A stretch of DNA of 64,000 nucleotides, taken from Rotaria socialis. Taxonomy: Eukaryota; Rotifera; Eurotatoria; Philodinida; Philodinidae. The notes under the pieces were generated by a model. The model saw only the letters and a list, made by a program, of their open reading frames with translations, was not told where the DNA came from and did not search any database. Below, in pieces: positions 1-10,293 of this stretch (the first letter of the stretch is position 1; every line of letters starts with the position of its first letter). The stretch is taken from positions 1 to 64,000 of the forward strand of contig CAJNYU010003472.1 in NCBI GenBank assembly GCA_905331475.1. Reading direction: 5' to 3'. The position numbers were made by a program, and so were the translations under genes.

Positions 1-1146
1 TGTTAGTTATTATCTTCCATGGATCAAGAGTAAATTGAGTGCTGCTTAAGTACTTTTCCAGTTTTATATTGGATAAAAATCTTTTGAAATAAAGAAACAA
101 CGCTGAATATTAAAATAATTTGTTGTCTGTGAATCAGAGACGTATTTCAAGCCGCTGAGAAAACGCTTTCCTTTATGAATAGAACACTTTAATTAACGGA
201 TCCTATTGTTGCAGATCTCAGAAAATATTGTAATCCATAATACGTTATGTGTAAAATGTGTATATAGACATTTTCAAAGAATGATGATGATCTAATATTA
301 AATACCGTAGTCGACCGCAAATTGATGAATTTTTACTAATTTCATGATGGCATATATTCATGAGTGTAAAAGACCATGCTGCAAAATCGAAAGTGCTTCT
401 TGTTATAAGTAAGAAATAAAGTGACATGGTAATTTAACTATAACAGTAAGGGTACATCTCTATTTCGACTGAGAATTATTTTGTGTTCCATAATCAATTA
501 AAATAAATTCTAAAAAGAATAAGACACGTTTCGCATAGAACTTGCATCGTCTTCAGAAAGTATAATTCCAATCTATTACTTTATTAAAACAATCGAAAGA
601 TTTAGTTAACGACACATCTATTGAAAGGTAAAAAAATTTCAAAATAAGAATATAATGTGACGATTTTAGATACAAGAGATGCTTGCGCTGATGGAACTAC
701 GCTTTATTTAGCTTCTTCATATCACAAATCGCATCGTTAACATCCACAACAAGCGTTTATATACGCAGCCGAGAGAGAGAGAAGGAAAAGATATAGCAAG
801 ATAAAAGATAGACATAGCAAAAAAAGATGAGAATAACAGAAAAGATAATCATGGCACATGATATATGTATTCCAGTCAACAGATAAGCAACAAACTAATC
901 TTAGTTATAAACGCATGAACGACAAGATATATGTTGAAGAGGAAAAATCATAAGATAAAGAGTGATGTATGAACACTCTCATCATAGGAAGTCACATATA
1001 AGACAACCAAATTAAATTAAACAATAACTCGAACAAGTCAATAACATGTAAATATATATGTCGTTTGAATTGTAATAATATATTATAAAGATACTCAACT
1101 AGAACTACTTAAACTGTAATTGAAACGAGACGTATTTTACTTCACT

Positions 1147-1393
1147 ATGGAACATACTCTTAGTCTCACATCACATCCTCATGATTTCACTTTTTTTTTG
1201 TCTTTGAAAGTAGGATTTTATTAGGAATGTTTTTAAATATTATCATGATAATTGTCGTTCACAGGCTGCAACAATGACAGAATGGCATAAATTAGGAAGA
1301 AAAGATCCGAAAACTGGATCAAGCATTTTGGATAGAAATCCTTGTCTTGTTTGGCAACCTCAGCGTTTGAAAAAAACAAATAAAACACAGTAG
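1147..1393 (+). CDS. possible small two-exon gene or 3' end of a longer gene
   Basis: Exon 1147-1209, intron 1210-1264 (55 bp, GT..CAG) and exon 1265-1393 join in phase 0 to give 63 codons ending in TAG. The second exon has the clearest coding look: it reads TEWHKLGRKDPKTG, then a Trp- and Pro-containing stretch, and ends in a basic tail. I do not recognise the family. The first exon is weaker and the true start may lie upstream, even outside the window. The intron size fits the other genes here. It could instead be a chance frame. Confidence 0.33.
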
Positions 1394-1465
1394 GTTATCT
1401 TGAATAATTAGTATTAGATTTTATCCTCGATTAGTAACGTCAGTGTGTTGCAGTGTTATACCGTG

Positions 1466-1538
1466 AGGGTGTGGGTGTGGGTGGCAGCGTCGGTTCGGTG
1501 TCGTTGTGGGATATTAGACGAGACAGCAATTCACACCC
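1466..1538 (+). repeat. short repeat with TGTGGG telomere-like end, copy A
   Basis: It starts with GGGTGTGGGTGTGGGTGG (about two and a half TGTGGG units) and ends with AATTCACACCC. A diverged copy lies in inverted orientation at 4133-4209 and shares blocks such as GACAGCAATTCACACCC and CGGTGTCGTT. TGTGGG is, to my knowledge, the bdelloid telomere unit. The opposing GGGTGTG / CACACCC ends suggest a tiny non-autonomous element rather than a true telomere scar. Confidence 0.6.
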
Positions 1539-1766
1539 GTCCACACGCACATCCAGTCATATCCTAAGGTTCATCGCATTCGAATAAACTTGTCAAGGGT
1601 TTATTGGAGATATTTTTAAGTACTGGGGTAGATCATTACCCGGATATTTTATCAGTGTACTTCTAGTTGAACTAAATGAATTGCCACTGTTTCTCTTTTT
1701 CCATTTTTATTCAATAATGCACAGCACAGCACAGCAGATACTAAAATCTAAATAAGAACGATAAGA

Positions 1767-1808
1767 GTGTGGGTGTCTCTTCTATGAATTTCTACTGATT
1801 CACACCCC
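1767..1808 (+). repeat. third, shorter GTGTGGGTGT...TTCACACCC repeat
   Basis: It begins AGTGTGGGTGTC and ends GATTCACACCCC, the same kind of ends as the repeats at 1466 and 4133, but the interior differs. This is either a related element or a chance hairpin. Confidence 0.35.
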
Positions 1809-1930
1809 AAAGCCATTAAGCTCAAACTAAAATTACATAAGTTCTCTCCAACCGAACCGATCCCATCTCTGGTTCCTATAAAATTCTTCATGATGAACTC
1901 ATTTTATTAATAACAAAAAGAAAATTTTGT

Positions 1931-3193
1931 TTAACAATTATATTGTTCACATGGTATTCGTTCACGAAATAACGAAAATGTTTCAATAAAAAGATAAGAA
2001 ATAATGGAGCCAACTAATCCCCCAAATTGTACTTGAACACCAAACCAAAACATTCCATTAGGAGAATATGTTCGTATATAATTTGCAATAATCAAACGAG
2101 GATAACCCAACAATATGTAATTACTAAGCCATATAAATAAAATTAAAGCACTTCCCTTAGTTGTATCAACCCATGGAGGACACGGACTTTTGAAAGAAAC
2201 ATACATAATCAATGCAAATGTAAATGATCCAAGTATAATTAAAATTAATATAAAACATTTCGGTAAAATAGGTTTTATTATACCAAGTATCCAAACAAAT
2301 GTCAACATCCATGGTGAAAGAATTGTTCCTAGATAAAAAATGTTATGCCCATAAGGCATTAAAGCATATGCGGAAATTGATAGAATCATTCCAAACACAA
2401 TTGAACTGATATAAGCACATCCTAATGAAAGAAGAATGTAGCATGGCGTAGTTAACGATTTTTCTTTTTTATCAATTGTATTCATTATTTCCAATGATTC
2501 TTCCGGTACGATTTGATTTGCATTTCGAGCAATAGATGTCCATTGTAAAAGTACGAATGAGATAAATGAAATGGTTAACAGAATAAATAAACATAAAAAA
2601 TAGATTGATACTGAAAATCGTGGAGGTTCATAAATGGCTTCAGTCGTATTTGTTCCACTGATTGTTTGAACACAACGAATTCGACCATTACCTTGTGCAA
2701 TTGCCAATAGACTTGGTATAGTAAATGTAAGACTTTCACCAAGGAAAAGTGCACTCGTAAATTCTTTTCGAAATCGATGTATATAATCAGCAAATGAAAC
2801 TGATGATGTACAATCGAGTAACGAAAGAAATAATGCAAGAGTTAATAATGCTGTACTACGTCTTACATTAGCAATGACTGTTGTATATGACCAAAGGAAA
2901 ATTAATAAAAAACATGAGAGCATACCAATGAGTATAACAATATAATTAATTGGTACTGGATTAAGTGTATGCTTTCGGTACAAACATTTAATAAGAACAA
3001 GTATTAAGGGTGAAATATTACCAAAATTTGTAATTAACGCTAGATTTGCACCTAATTTCCAACTTTCAGGTTGAGTTAAAATAACTTGTGGCAGTTCTGC
3101 ATACATTCCATTAATATCTGTCCATGATGAAAGAAAAACAAGTGTTAATAAAATGTAAGTTATATATTGATTTAGATTCCATTGATGGTCCAT
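1931..3193 (-). CDS. SLC52A: riboflavin transporter, SLC52 family
   Basis: A 420-residue protein encoded in a single exon. The N-terminus carries the family block WTDINGMYAELPQ followed by a long hydrophobic series, about ten to eleven membrane segments in all, with a polar loop around residues 160-250. SLC52 proteins (RFVT) move riboflavin across the plasma membrane, and the length matches the family (about 450). The loop and both termini look complete. Other genes in the window average many introns, so the absence of introns is unusual and may reflect retroposition or loss. Short inverted telomere-like repeats lie on either side (1466 and 4133). Family assignment is by recognition of the N-terminal signature. 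Confidence 0.9.
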   Translation of the reverse strand: MDHQWNLNQYITYILLTLVFLSSWTDINGMYAELPQVILTQPESWKLGANLALITNFGNISPLILVLIKCLYRKHTLNPVPINYIVILIGMLSCFLLIFLWSYTTVIANVRRSTALLTLALFLSLLDCTSSVSFADYIHRFRKEFTSALFLGESLTFTIPSLLAIAQGNGRIRCVQTISGTNTTEAIYEPPRFSVSIYFLCLFILLTISFISFVLLQWTSIARNANQIVPEESLEIMNTIDKKEKSLTTPCYILLSLGCAYISSIVFGMILSISAYALMPYGHNIFYLGTILSPWMLTFVWILGIIKPILPKCFILILIILGSFTFALIMYVSFKSPCPPWVDTTKGSALILFIWLSNYILLGYPRLIIANYIRTYSPNGMFWFGVQVQFGGLVGSIISYLFIETFSLFRERIPCEQYNC

Positions 3194-4132
3194 TGTCTGA
3201 AAATAGTTTTAATTATGGAACAATATTCAATTGAGACACAGAATTATTTATATGTTTAAAGAAAAGCATACATATTCTTGTCAGGACACATTATAATCTT
3301 TGATAGGTGTAGTTAGAATCAGTCACTGTGCTATCTTTTATCTATGAAAAAAGAGCATATTGATGAAAAGCAAATGAATAGGATGAAGACTCCGTATTAA
3401 TTTTGCTTTTCAAATACCACTGCAATGAAATGTCTTGACGACTTCATATTTTTAGAAAGAGAAAAATATCGGGTGCAAAACTATATGAAAGAATTTGATT
3501 GAAGATGTTTGTCAATGGTCATACAAATTTTAGGACAAATGACGTTGGGCAAGTTTGCTGCAAGTTTAACGATAGTTTTCATTATCCACTATCAGTATTT
3601 TCAAGGATCCTATAGATGCAATTGTTTATAACAATGAAGGCTTTCGCATGATGCTAAAATAGTTGGCGTCATATAAAAGAACAATAGGCAGTCGGCGATG
3701 GGATTCAATAGCTTGATATAGTCAATTTAGGATTTATAAAGTGAAAAATAAGTGATTGACTGAATATGTCACAGAAAGCATGTGTCTTATTCAAAATAAT
3801 ACAGAATGACAGAGAACTCAATATGGTTTATTTTTCATTCAAACTTTATAACTTCTTGTAACCACTCACTCTGAATAGATCTCATTTTTTTTGACTGTCA
3901 TCGATGGTAATAAAAAAAGAGTCGACACAAATGATACCATAAAATCGTTTGTTTTTTCCTTTGTGGAGCGTGTCTTTTCGTACAGGATTATTATTGTATT
4001 CATTCATTGTACAGTTCAAATTAGTCGAAATTTTTCTAATGTGATGAAATCTTTTCTAAGATTAAAAAAAGTTACGAAACAGTTTTCCATAGTGTTTTGT
4101 TCTAAAATTGTTATGGCCTTTAAAACTTTTCG

Positions 4133-4209
4133 GCGTGGGTGTGAATTGCTGTCTTGTCTAATACTCCATAACGACACCGGATCGACACCAACACCCACAC
4201 CATTTCACG
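4133..4209 (-). repeat. short repeat with TGTGGG-like end, copy B (inverted)
   Basis: Read on the minus strand it starts GGTGTGGGTGTTGG and ends with GACAGCAATTCACACCC, aligning along nearly its whole length with 1466-1538. The two copies face each other about 2.6 kb apart, around the riboflavin transporter gene. Confidence 0.6.
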
Positions 4210-5010
4210 TATGATTGTAGATATACGATGGCTGATTAAGTAGAATGATGCCTCAACTCATAAAACACAGACAGCTGTATTGACTGAATCATAAATCACC
4301 AGTTGTATGTCTGGTCAACTGAAACTATCCATAGGGATGATTTTGTATGTAGCATAATTGGTCTTTCGGGTTCTTGTTGATGTGGTACTCTTCATCATAT
4401 CCAGGCATACATCAATCGATACAACTCATCGAACTGCATCGAATGATATAAGTTTCAAAAGTGATACGCGCGAGGCATCGAATATATTCAGGAAATATTA
4501 AAAGTGTACATTTTGTCCCATGATGATAAATCATATTTTGATCGGTATTTCTTTTCCTTTGATGCAAAGGTAATTTTTGAATATAGCATTACATAGAGCT
4601 CATCGAATTCTATGTGGCACGCTACATTCAAGAAGTGACACGATTAATGGGACGAATCGTTTCAGGAAAAACTCGAGTCTGTCGCTAACTTCCCTTACAT
4701 CTGAAGTCAGACTTTTCTTATTTCTGTGATTTTTTTATTTTCTTGATTGTAAATCAATTGATTTAAAATTAAAAAAGCTCGAAAAAAATCACCAATAAAT
4801 TAAAAGCTTTAAAAGCTAAAAATATTAAATAAACTTAGAAATCAGAGCAATCTGTTTCAAGTTGTTTCAGCCTAAATTGATATTTTGGACAGCAGAGATT
4901 AAAAAATTTATCACTTATGTTAGATCGAGTCATTGATTCTTTTGATTTTCCTGATTATCCTGATTTTTTGAGTTTTTTTTGAAACTTCTGTACGAAAGTC
5001 GCAGTAGTAG

Positions 5011-5094
5011 CCCTCCCATAGTAGAAGTTCCCTTTAAAAAATTTGAACGCTGCTCAGTTTAGAAGTCCCATGGAGCTTCTATTATGGGACGGGG
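5011..5094. repeat. short hairpin element (MITE-like)
   Basis: The left end CCCTCCCATAGTAGAAGTTC pairs with the right end GAGCTTCTATTATGGGACGG over about 20 bases with few mismatches, leaving a 40-bp loop. TA dinucleotides lie just outside or at the edge of both ends, as for elements that insert at TA, but the target duplication is too short to prove it. It could also be a transcript hairpin. Confidence 0.45.
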
Positions 5095-5257
5095 TATGCT
5101 TGTCGCTCATTTTATGTTGTCAAGAATATTTTTACAATTAACGTCAAAATAATTAAACCTGTGGATATACAAAGTAATAAAATCAAAGGTTAGATAATCA
5201 ATATTTATTTCATTAATCTTTATTATGCGATAAGATATAATTCACAACATTCTTGAA

Positions 5258-6307
5258 TCATGATTGTTCTAGCATTGTTTGTAAATCGGCTAATTGCACA
5301 ATTAAATCTTCCATCGTTTTCTTCAAAGGAATATATGTAATGCCCAAGTCTTTTTGAGCCTTCGAACTATCAATCTCATAATGATCTGGAAGTGATTGAC
5401 CTTTGATGCCAACTGGCGTAGAATTCTTGATATTGTCCGGAATGACGGTACTGCTATGAACGAGATCCGCTATTTCCTGAAAACTCCAAGTTCCTCCTGC
5501 TATTAGATAGCGTTCGCTTGTATCAGTTGATCGTTCTAGAGCTGCTGTGTGTGTGTGAGCCACATCTCTTACATCTACTTGGAATGGTACTCGTGTTTCG
5601 AGCATTGGAGCATCTTTACCGCTAGTGACCAGTCCTCGTACTGATGCATTAGAAGTATTAATATCATCCAGTGATCTGAAACCACCAGCGCGTGGTCCAA
5701 AGACCAGTGGTTCACATATGGTTGCGATTGTAAACGAAGGTTTTTCCTTATCAATGAAGTCCCATGCAGCGCGTTCAGCACATACTTTTGACGCACGATA
5801 AGCCGTCATTGGTTCATTTTTAGCAGCTGCTCCTTGCTCGTAGGTGACTGGAGACCAGTCTTTCTCAGTATATGAATAGCCAGGTCGTAGTCCTTTGCTT
5901 GGATCAAAGATCGAAGCAAATGATGATGTAATAACTACTCTTTTTATTGTATTATCATTGTTTTGGTTGTATGCGTGAGCTGCTTTCAGAACGCCAAGAG
6001 TACCATTGATAGCTGGCAAAATTAGATCTTTTTCTGGATCTGTGACGTTGAAATGAAATGGCGAAGCAACGTGAATAATGCCATGAACACCTTTCACAGC
6101 TTCATCAAATGAGTCTGTAGTAATATCATTAATGTGTACAAACGAAATTCTACTGTGATAATCCTTCGAAACACCATCAAGAACTTGGGCTTCTTTCGCT
6201 TGAGATCGTACTGTTCCGCGAACGCTGTAACCTTTCTCAAGAAGATCTTGGACGATCCAAGTACCGATAAAAGAATTAGCGCCTGTAACAAGAATTGTTT
6301 TTGACAT
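5258..6307 (-). CDS. NADPH-dependent ketoreductase, GRE2 / dihydroflavonol-reductase-like (extended SDR)
   Basis: A 349-residue single-exon protein. It starts with a Rossmann dinucleotide motif TGANSFIG (residues 8-15), followed by VRGTVR (29-34), whose arginines suit NADPH. The catalytic set is Ser128/Ser129 in TSSFAS, Tyr170 and Lys174 in YRASK. This is the arrangement of yeast GRE2-type aldehyde/methylglyoxal reductases and plant dihydroflavonol reductases, and the length is typical. The physiological substrate cannot be read from sequence. No introns, and the protein most resembles fungal and bacterial members from memory, so horizontal acquisition is plausible. It is transcribed towards the SLC52 gene. 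Confidence 0.88.
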   Translation of the reverse strand: MSKTILVTGANSFIGTWIVQDLLEKGYSVRGTVRSQAKEAQVLDGVSKDYHSRISFVHINDITTDSFDEAVKGVHGIIHVASPFHFNVTDPEKDLILPAINGTLGVLKAAHAYNQNNDNTIKRVVITSSFASIFDPSKGLRPGYSYTEKDWSPVTYEQGAAAKNEPMTAYRASKVCAERAAWDFIDKEKPSFTIATICEPLVFGPRAGGFRSLDDINTSNASVRGLVTSGKDAPMLETRVPFQVDVRDVAHTHTAALERSTDTSERYLIAGGTWSFQEIADLVHSSTVIPDNIKNSTPVGIKGQSLPDHYEIDSSKAQKDLGITYIPLKKTMEDLIVQLADLQTMLEQS

Positions 6308-9014
6308 TGGGATGAAAATCTAGAAGCAAGACAACAAGTATAAAATATCACTGACGATTGCAGATAAAATTATCTGTTTTTTTTACATTCAGTTAACTAT
6401 ACTAAAACCGTTTTATAAAAAGAGAAAGGTAGATAAGCAAAACAAATATTTTATCATTTGAAGATTCAGAGAACGCTTTTCTCTACTGTAACATCAGTTC
6501 ATTTTGAGTAGTAAAGATATGGCATGTCAGCACCAGCTAACAGAGTCAAGTAGCCTGCCAAATTATCTGGAACATGGTCATAAATAGTTAATCGAAAATC
6601 TAGGAAGTTCTATAGAACTTATCTTTTAAGATTTATATCATACGTATACGGGCGCATCTGCAGTTGAATGATAAACGAGCTGCTTTGAAAGATTTTTCCG
6701 GATTATGACTACAGATTGTAACAACGAATGATATCTATATTTGATGATTGTTGATACAAGAAGTATCAGAACGATGTGCTCATAGTTTGTGCTGTGTCTT
6801 CACAGCATAAAACTTTTCGTGACGTTGAGGAAAACCGTTTTAATTTCTTTTTCATATTATCTGGTTCCATTGTTTAGTTGTTCCCGTATTGATTAAAGAG
6901 TTTTGTTTTTGAAGTTTTTACAAAGAACGCTTCAAAACATATACTGGTTCCGTCTTCAATTTATATGTTGGTATATAAATAAAACAAAACTTAAATAGAA
7001 ATTTAAATTTGAATTTTAAATTTATAGATCAATGCATAAACTGAACAAGAAAACAGAAGATCTTCGAAACTTCTTTATTCAATATTTCAAAGTTATGCAA
7101 AGATCAAAAGATAATACTGAAAGAATTAGTCATAAAAAGGAATAGGTATTGTTATAAGAATAAAATAATTTTGTTGAATTCTATGATTGAAATAAGAAAA
7201 AACTAATATTATATAATATAAAAGTAAATACTCAACAAAATATTCAATTTACCAGAGACTACAAACTAAACCTACAATGGCTTAACACAATAGACTTTTC
7301 AACAAGAAGCTAACACATACTAAAAATTTTATCAACTTAATTTAGCAGCATAACTAGTAATAATTAAAAGAATTATGAAAATAAGAATCATCCTAACGTA
7401 TAAATGTATCGTCTATGGCGTTCGGTGAACATCAAATTAAAATAATAGAAAAAAAAGTCTCAAATCTATGTCAACACCTAATACATAGAATATAACTGCT
7501 GACATAATCAATAGCTAAAAATGAAAACCTAACATTTTTTCCAAATATTAAAATAGCAACAATAAATGAAATAATAACTCTCACTTGAAGATGGAGAAAA
7601 AACTAAAGTATAAAAAAATCTAGCAAAACTATCAAGAAAATGTTAAGGAATATTCAGTACTTGTGCAATGAAAAAACATTTCACATTTGACTTTAGCAAA
7701 ATTAAAGAATTAAGGAAAGCACTATTTGATATGCAGACATGTATTTTAACATTCTACTCACAAAAACTGTACATCGCAATAAACAGAATAGATCAGTCCG
7801 AAACTTTCATACGTGTTTCATTGACAATGTCAAAAGTTGAAACAAGGATTGCTGACAAGAATATGTCTACCATTGGGTATTGAAGGCATATGTATATTGA
7901 TGGTTTTACGAAAAAATATCTTAACAAAATCAACATCCTACAAAGACTTCGAGAATAAGTAGGTGATATAATTATTATTAGTACAATATATACTACATTA
8001 GCAAGAGATCAAAATAACAATATAAAAAAGAGTAAATAGTTCAGAAAAAAAACAATGATACGCATATTATTTACTTATATTTCATGGCATAATAAATCGA
8101 TAATAAAGAATATCATCTCTAGCACGGCATTGAGCTTTAAAGGTACATTGAGAAATACTCTAGAATAAAAACAAGATACTAATAAACTTGTAAAAAATCG
8201 TACTATATCAGAAAAACCAAAAAACCAAAATTCATCCAATAATTACAACTAGACTATTAATAAACAATGGTCCAAATCCATCCACCAATAGACATTCAAA
8301 AGAAGTAACATCTTCTATCATCTTATTTTATACACATTCTATAGAAGTTTTAAAGCGAAGATTAAAAAGCTACGCATCGATTTATTGTGTTCGTACTCAG
8401 AAAAGCTATAAGCGCATGTAAACTTACTGATAAGAACGAACAGAAATTCAATTGCAGACATAAAATCGAATATGAGTGTGGAGTCGATGTATGTAGGTGA
8501 AACGAATGTTACATTGGTAAAGAGGATAGAGCAACATTAAAACATTCATTAAAAATATTGATAACAATCTAATCCAAAAAAGATAGTATTGCGCACAGGC
8601 GCACAATAATCACGACTGATTCAAATTGGAAATTTCTTCAGTGATTATTTATAGATGAAGAAACGTGTTGTAAGAATCCGATGTTTTTACCAATCATAAT
8701 ACTCAACACCCAACCAATAAAAAAGAAGATTAAACTGGGCCAAAAATCAACAAGAATAAAAATAGATAGCGCCCTACGACAAGACGGTAATCAGTGCAAC
8801 AGAAGTTAATATGTAATTGTATCGTCTAATATGTTTGTCGTCTCATTCAGTTTGACTATCAGGAAAGAGTAGAAAAGTAGAAATTTTCTATTGTATTTAG
8901 AAGAAGAACAAGGCGAAAGTAATGGATTGCAATTTTGCGAAAGTTTATGAAAATCTCAAAGATCAAACGGAAATCTGAGAAATAATGTAATTATCTCATA
9001 AGTAAACTATATGG
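6308..9014. other. gene-poor, A-rich stretch with decayed sequence
   Basis: No intact gene is seen. From about 7.0 to 8.9 kb the plus strand is A-rich and carries many broken frames that look like decayed coding sequence. The one recognisable piece (8487-8537) is listed separately. The 71-codon open frame at 7668-7883 lies inside this and matches nothing I know. Confidence 0.45.
8290..8540 (+). pseudogene. possible decayed GIY-YIG endonuclease end of a Penelope-like retroelement
   Basis: At 8487-8537 one frame reads MYVGETNVTLVKRIEQH. This fits the second half of the GIY-YIG core as found in Penelope-like elements (Y-[IV]-G-E-T, then an R-I-x-x-H block). About 120 bp upstream another frame gives a KIKKLRIDLL-type stretch like the linker before that domain. 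Stops and frame changes separate the pieces. I could not find the reverse transcriptase motifs upstream, so this is a tentative call. Confidence 0.33.
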
Positions 9015-9132
9015 TAGGGGCGTAACCAGAAAAAAATTGTAGGGGGGGATAAGTCGTTGGTCAAAGCCATGGTAGGGGGGGCTAAGTCGTTGGTCAAAGC
9101 CATGGTAGGGGGGGAANCTGGTTACGCCCCTA
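9015..9132. mobile_element. 118-bp hAT-like MITE with internal 33-bp tandem repeats
   Basis: The ends are perfect inverted repeats, TAGGGGCGTAACCAG at 9015 and CTGGTTACGCCCCTA ending at 9132. The flanks CTATATGG (9007-9014) and ATATATGG (9133-9140) match at 7 of 8 positions, as expected for an aged 8-bp hAT target duplication. The interior is a 33-bp unit beginning GTAGGGGGGG repeated from 9039, 9072 and 9105. The single ambiguous base (9117) falls in the last copy. Confidence 0.8.
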
Positions 9133-9140
9133 ATATATGG

Positions 9141-10233
9141 GCTTGTGTAGCACACTGAAATTTAGAATTACTCTTATGAATAGAAAATGTCATATTTCGT
9201 GTGTAAAAAGCTTTGAAACTCATTGCATCAGGAAACCGGTAGCAGTAGAGACATACGCAAAGTAACTTGCATTCTTAAAAATTGAATGCAGAGATCTTTT
9301 CAATTATGTATACCGAAAGCGAAATAAATGACCACAGGCCTGTAATTAATTGAAATTTCAACGAATGGAAAACGAGTATAATACACATTTGCTTTTCTTG
9401 ATATAAAGAACTAAAGTTATACTTCATTCTTTGGCATTAAAGTAGAACGCTAGGAGACGTTGGTTTGGATTAAGTTTTAAATAGGATCTTGGAGGTGAGC
9501 GGTCGACTAGTTTTAACATTTTGATTTTTTCAAACCCATGGTTGCCTAAGATAATATTCATTCAATTTTTTCTTCATAATTATGTCACTTCATAAGTCTT
9601 CATTTAATAAAGTCTTGTAATTTTTTTTCTTTTGCATTAGTTTTCCTAGAATCCATCTGATATATTGTTGCATTAAAATCATCAGCAATGAACTTTTTTC
9701 TGTTTCGGTTTTATATAATGGATAGAATTTATGTGATTGTTTCGTTTCAGTTTGTACTGTTAAGCCTTCATTCGTTTTTCTGTTTTGTTGATGATCTTAT
9801 GATATTTAATTATGTTCAATAATTACTTTTAGTACATCGCCATCTAGTTTGTCTATTCAATCGTTTCTAAACGTATTGTCATCTTCAAGAAAGAACAGAT
9901 GTTCTTTTTCTAGATTAGATTCTGTAATAGAAATGATTTCATTCTCTTATTTGCTAAAATAAGTAGTTTTGACATGGCATACATTAATGATCGGGTTTGC
10001 CCATTTTCCTGTTCTTCTTATCGATTAGTGATTGAACTCATTGAGCTATTGTGAGAACGATTCCTTTTATTTATTTTTTAACTGGTTGATTAGTTGCTGA
10101 TGAATATTCAGATATTATTCCTTGAATTCTTTTATCTCGAGGGCTGACTTGACTCAGATTGGTTAGAAAAGAATCGTCTATGTAAATATGATGATTAAAG
10201 ACAGTTTTCTTTTTCTCTTTTTTTTATCACATT
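9141..10233. other. intergenic stretch
   Basis: AT-rich DNA with no recognisable gene or repeat. The part next to 10.2 kb probably includes the promoter and 5' leader of the carboxypeptidase gene. Confidence 0.4.
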
Positions 10234-10293
10234 TTGATAAGAGACACAGCACGGATCCGTGCAAGCACACACATTTGTGACAACAAACAAACC

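Larger units (their letters stand above)
1394..1930. other. intergenic stretch with telomere-like short repeats
   Basis: No gene is seen. It holds two short repeats with GGGTGTG...CACACCC-type ends (1466-1538 and 1767-1808), listed separately. The rest is AT-rich sequence next to the 3' end of the riboflavin transporter gene. Confidence 0.5.
3194..5257. other. gene-free stretch
   Basis: No convincing coding sequence was found. It contains the inverted copy of the telomere-like repeat (4133-4209) and a short hairpin element (5011-5094). The open frames on both strands near 3.9-4.2 kb overlap the repeat and show no recognisable protein. Confidence 0.5.
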
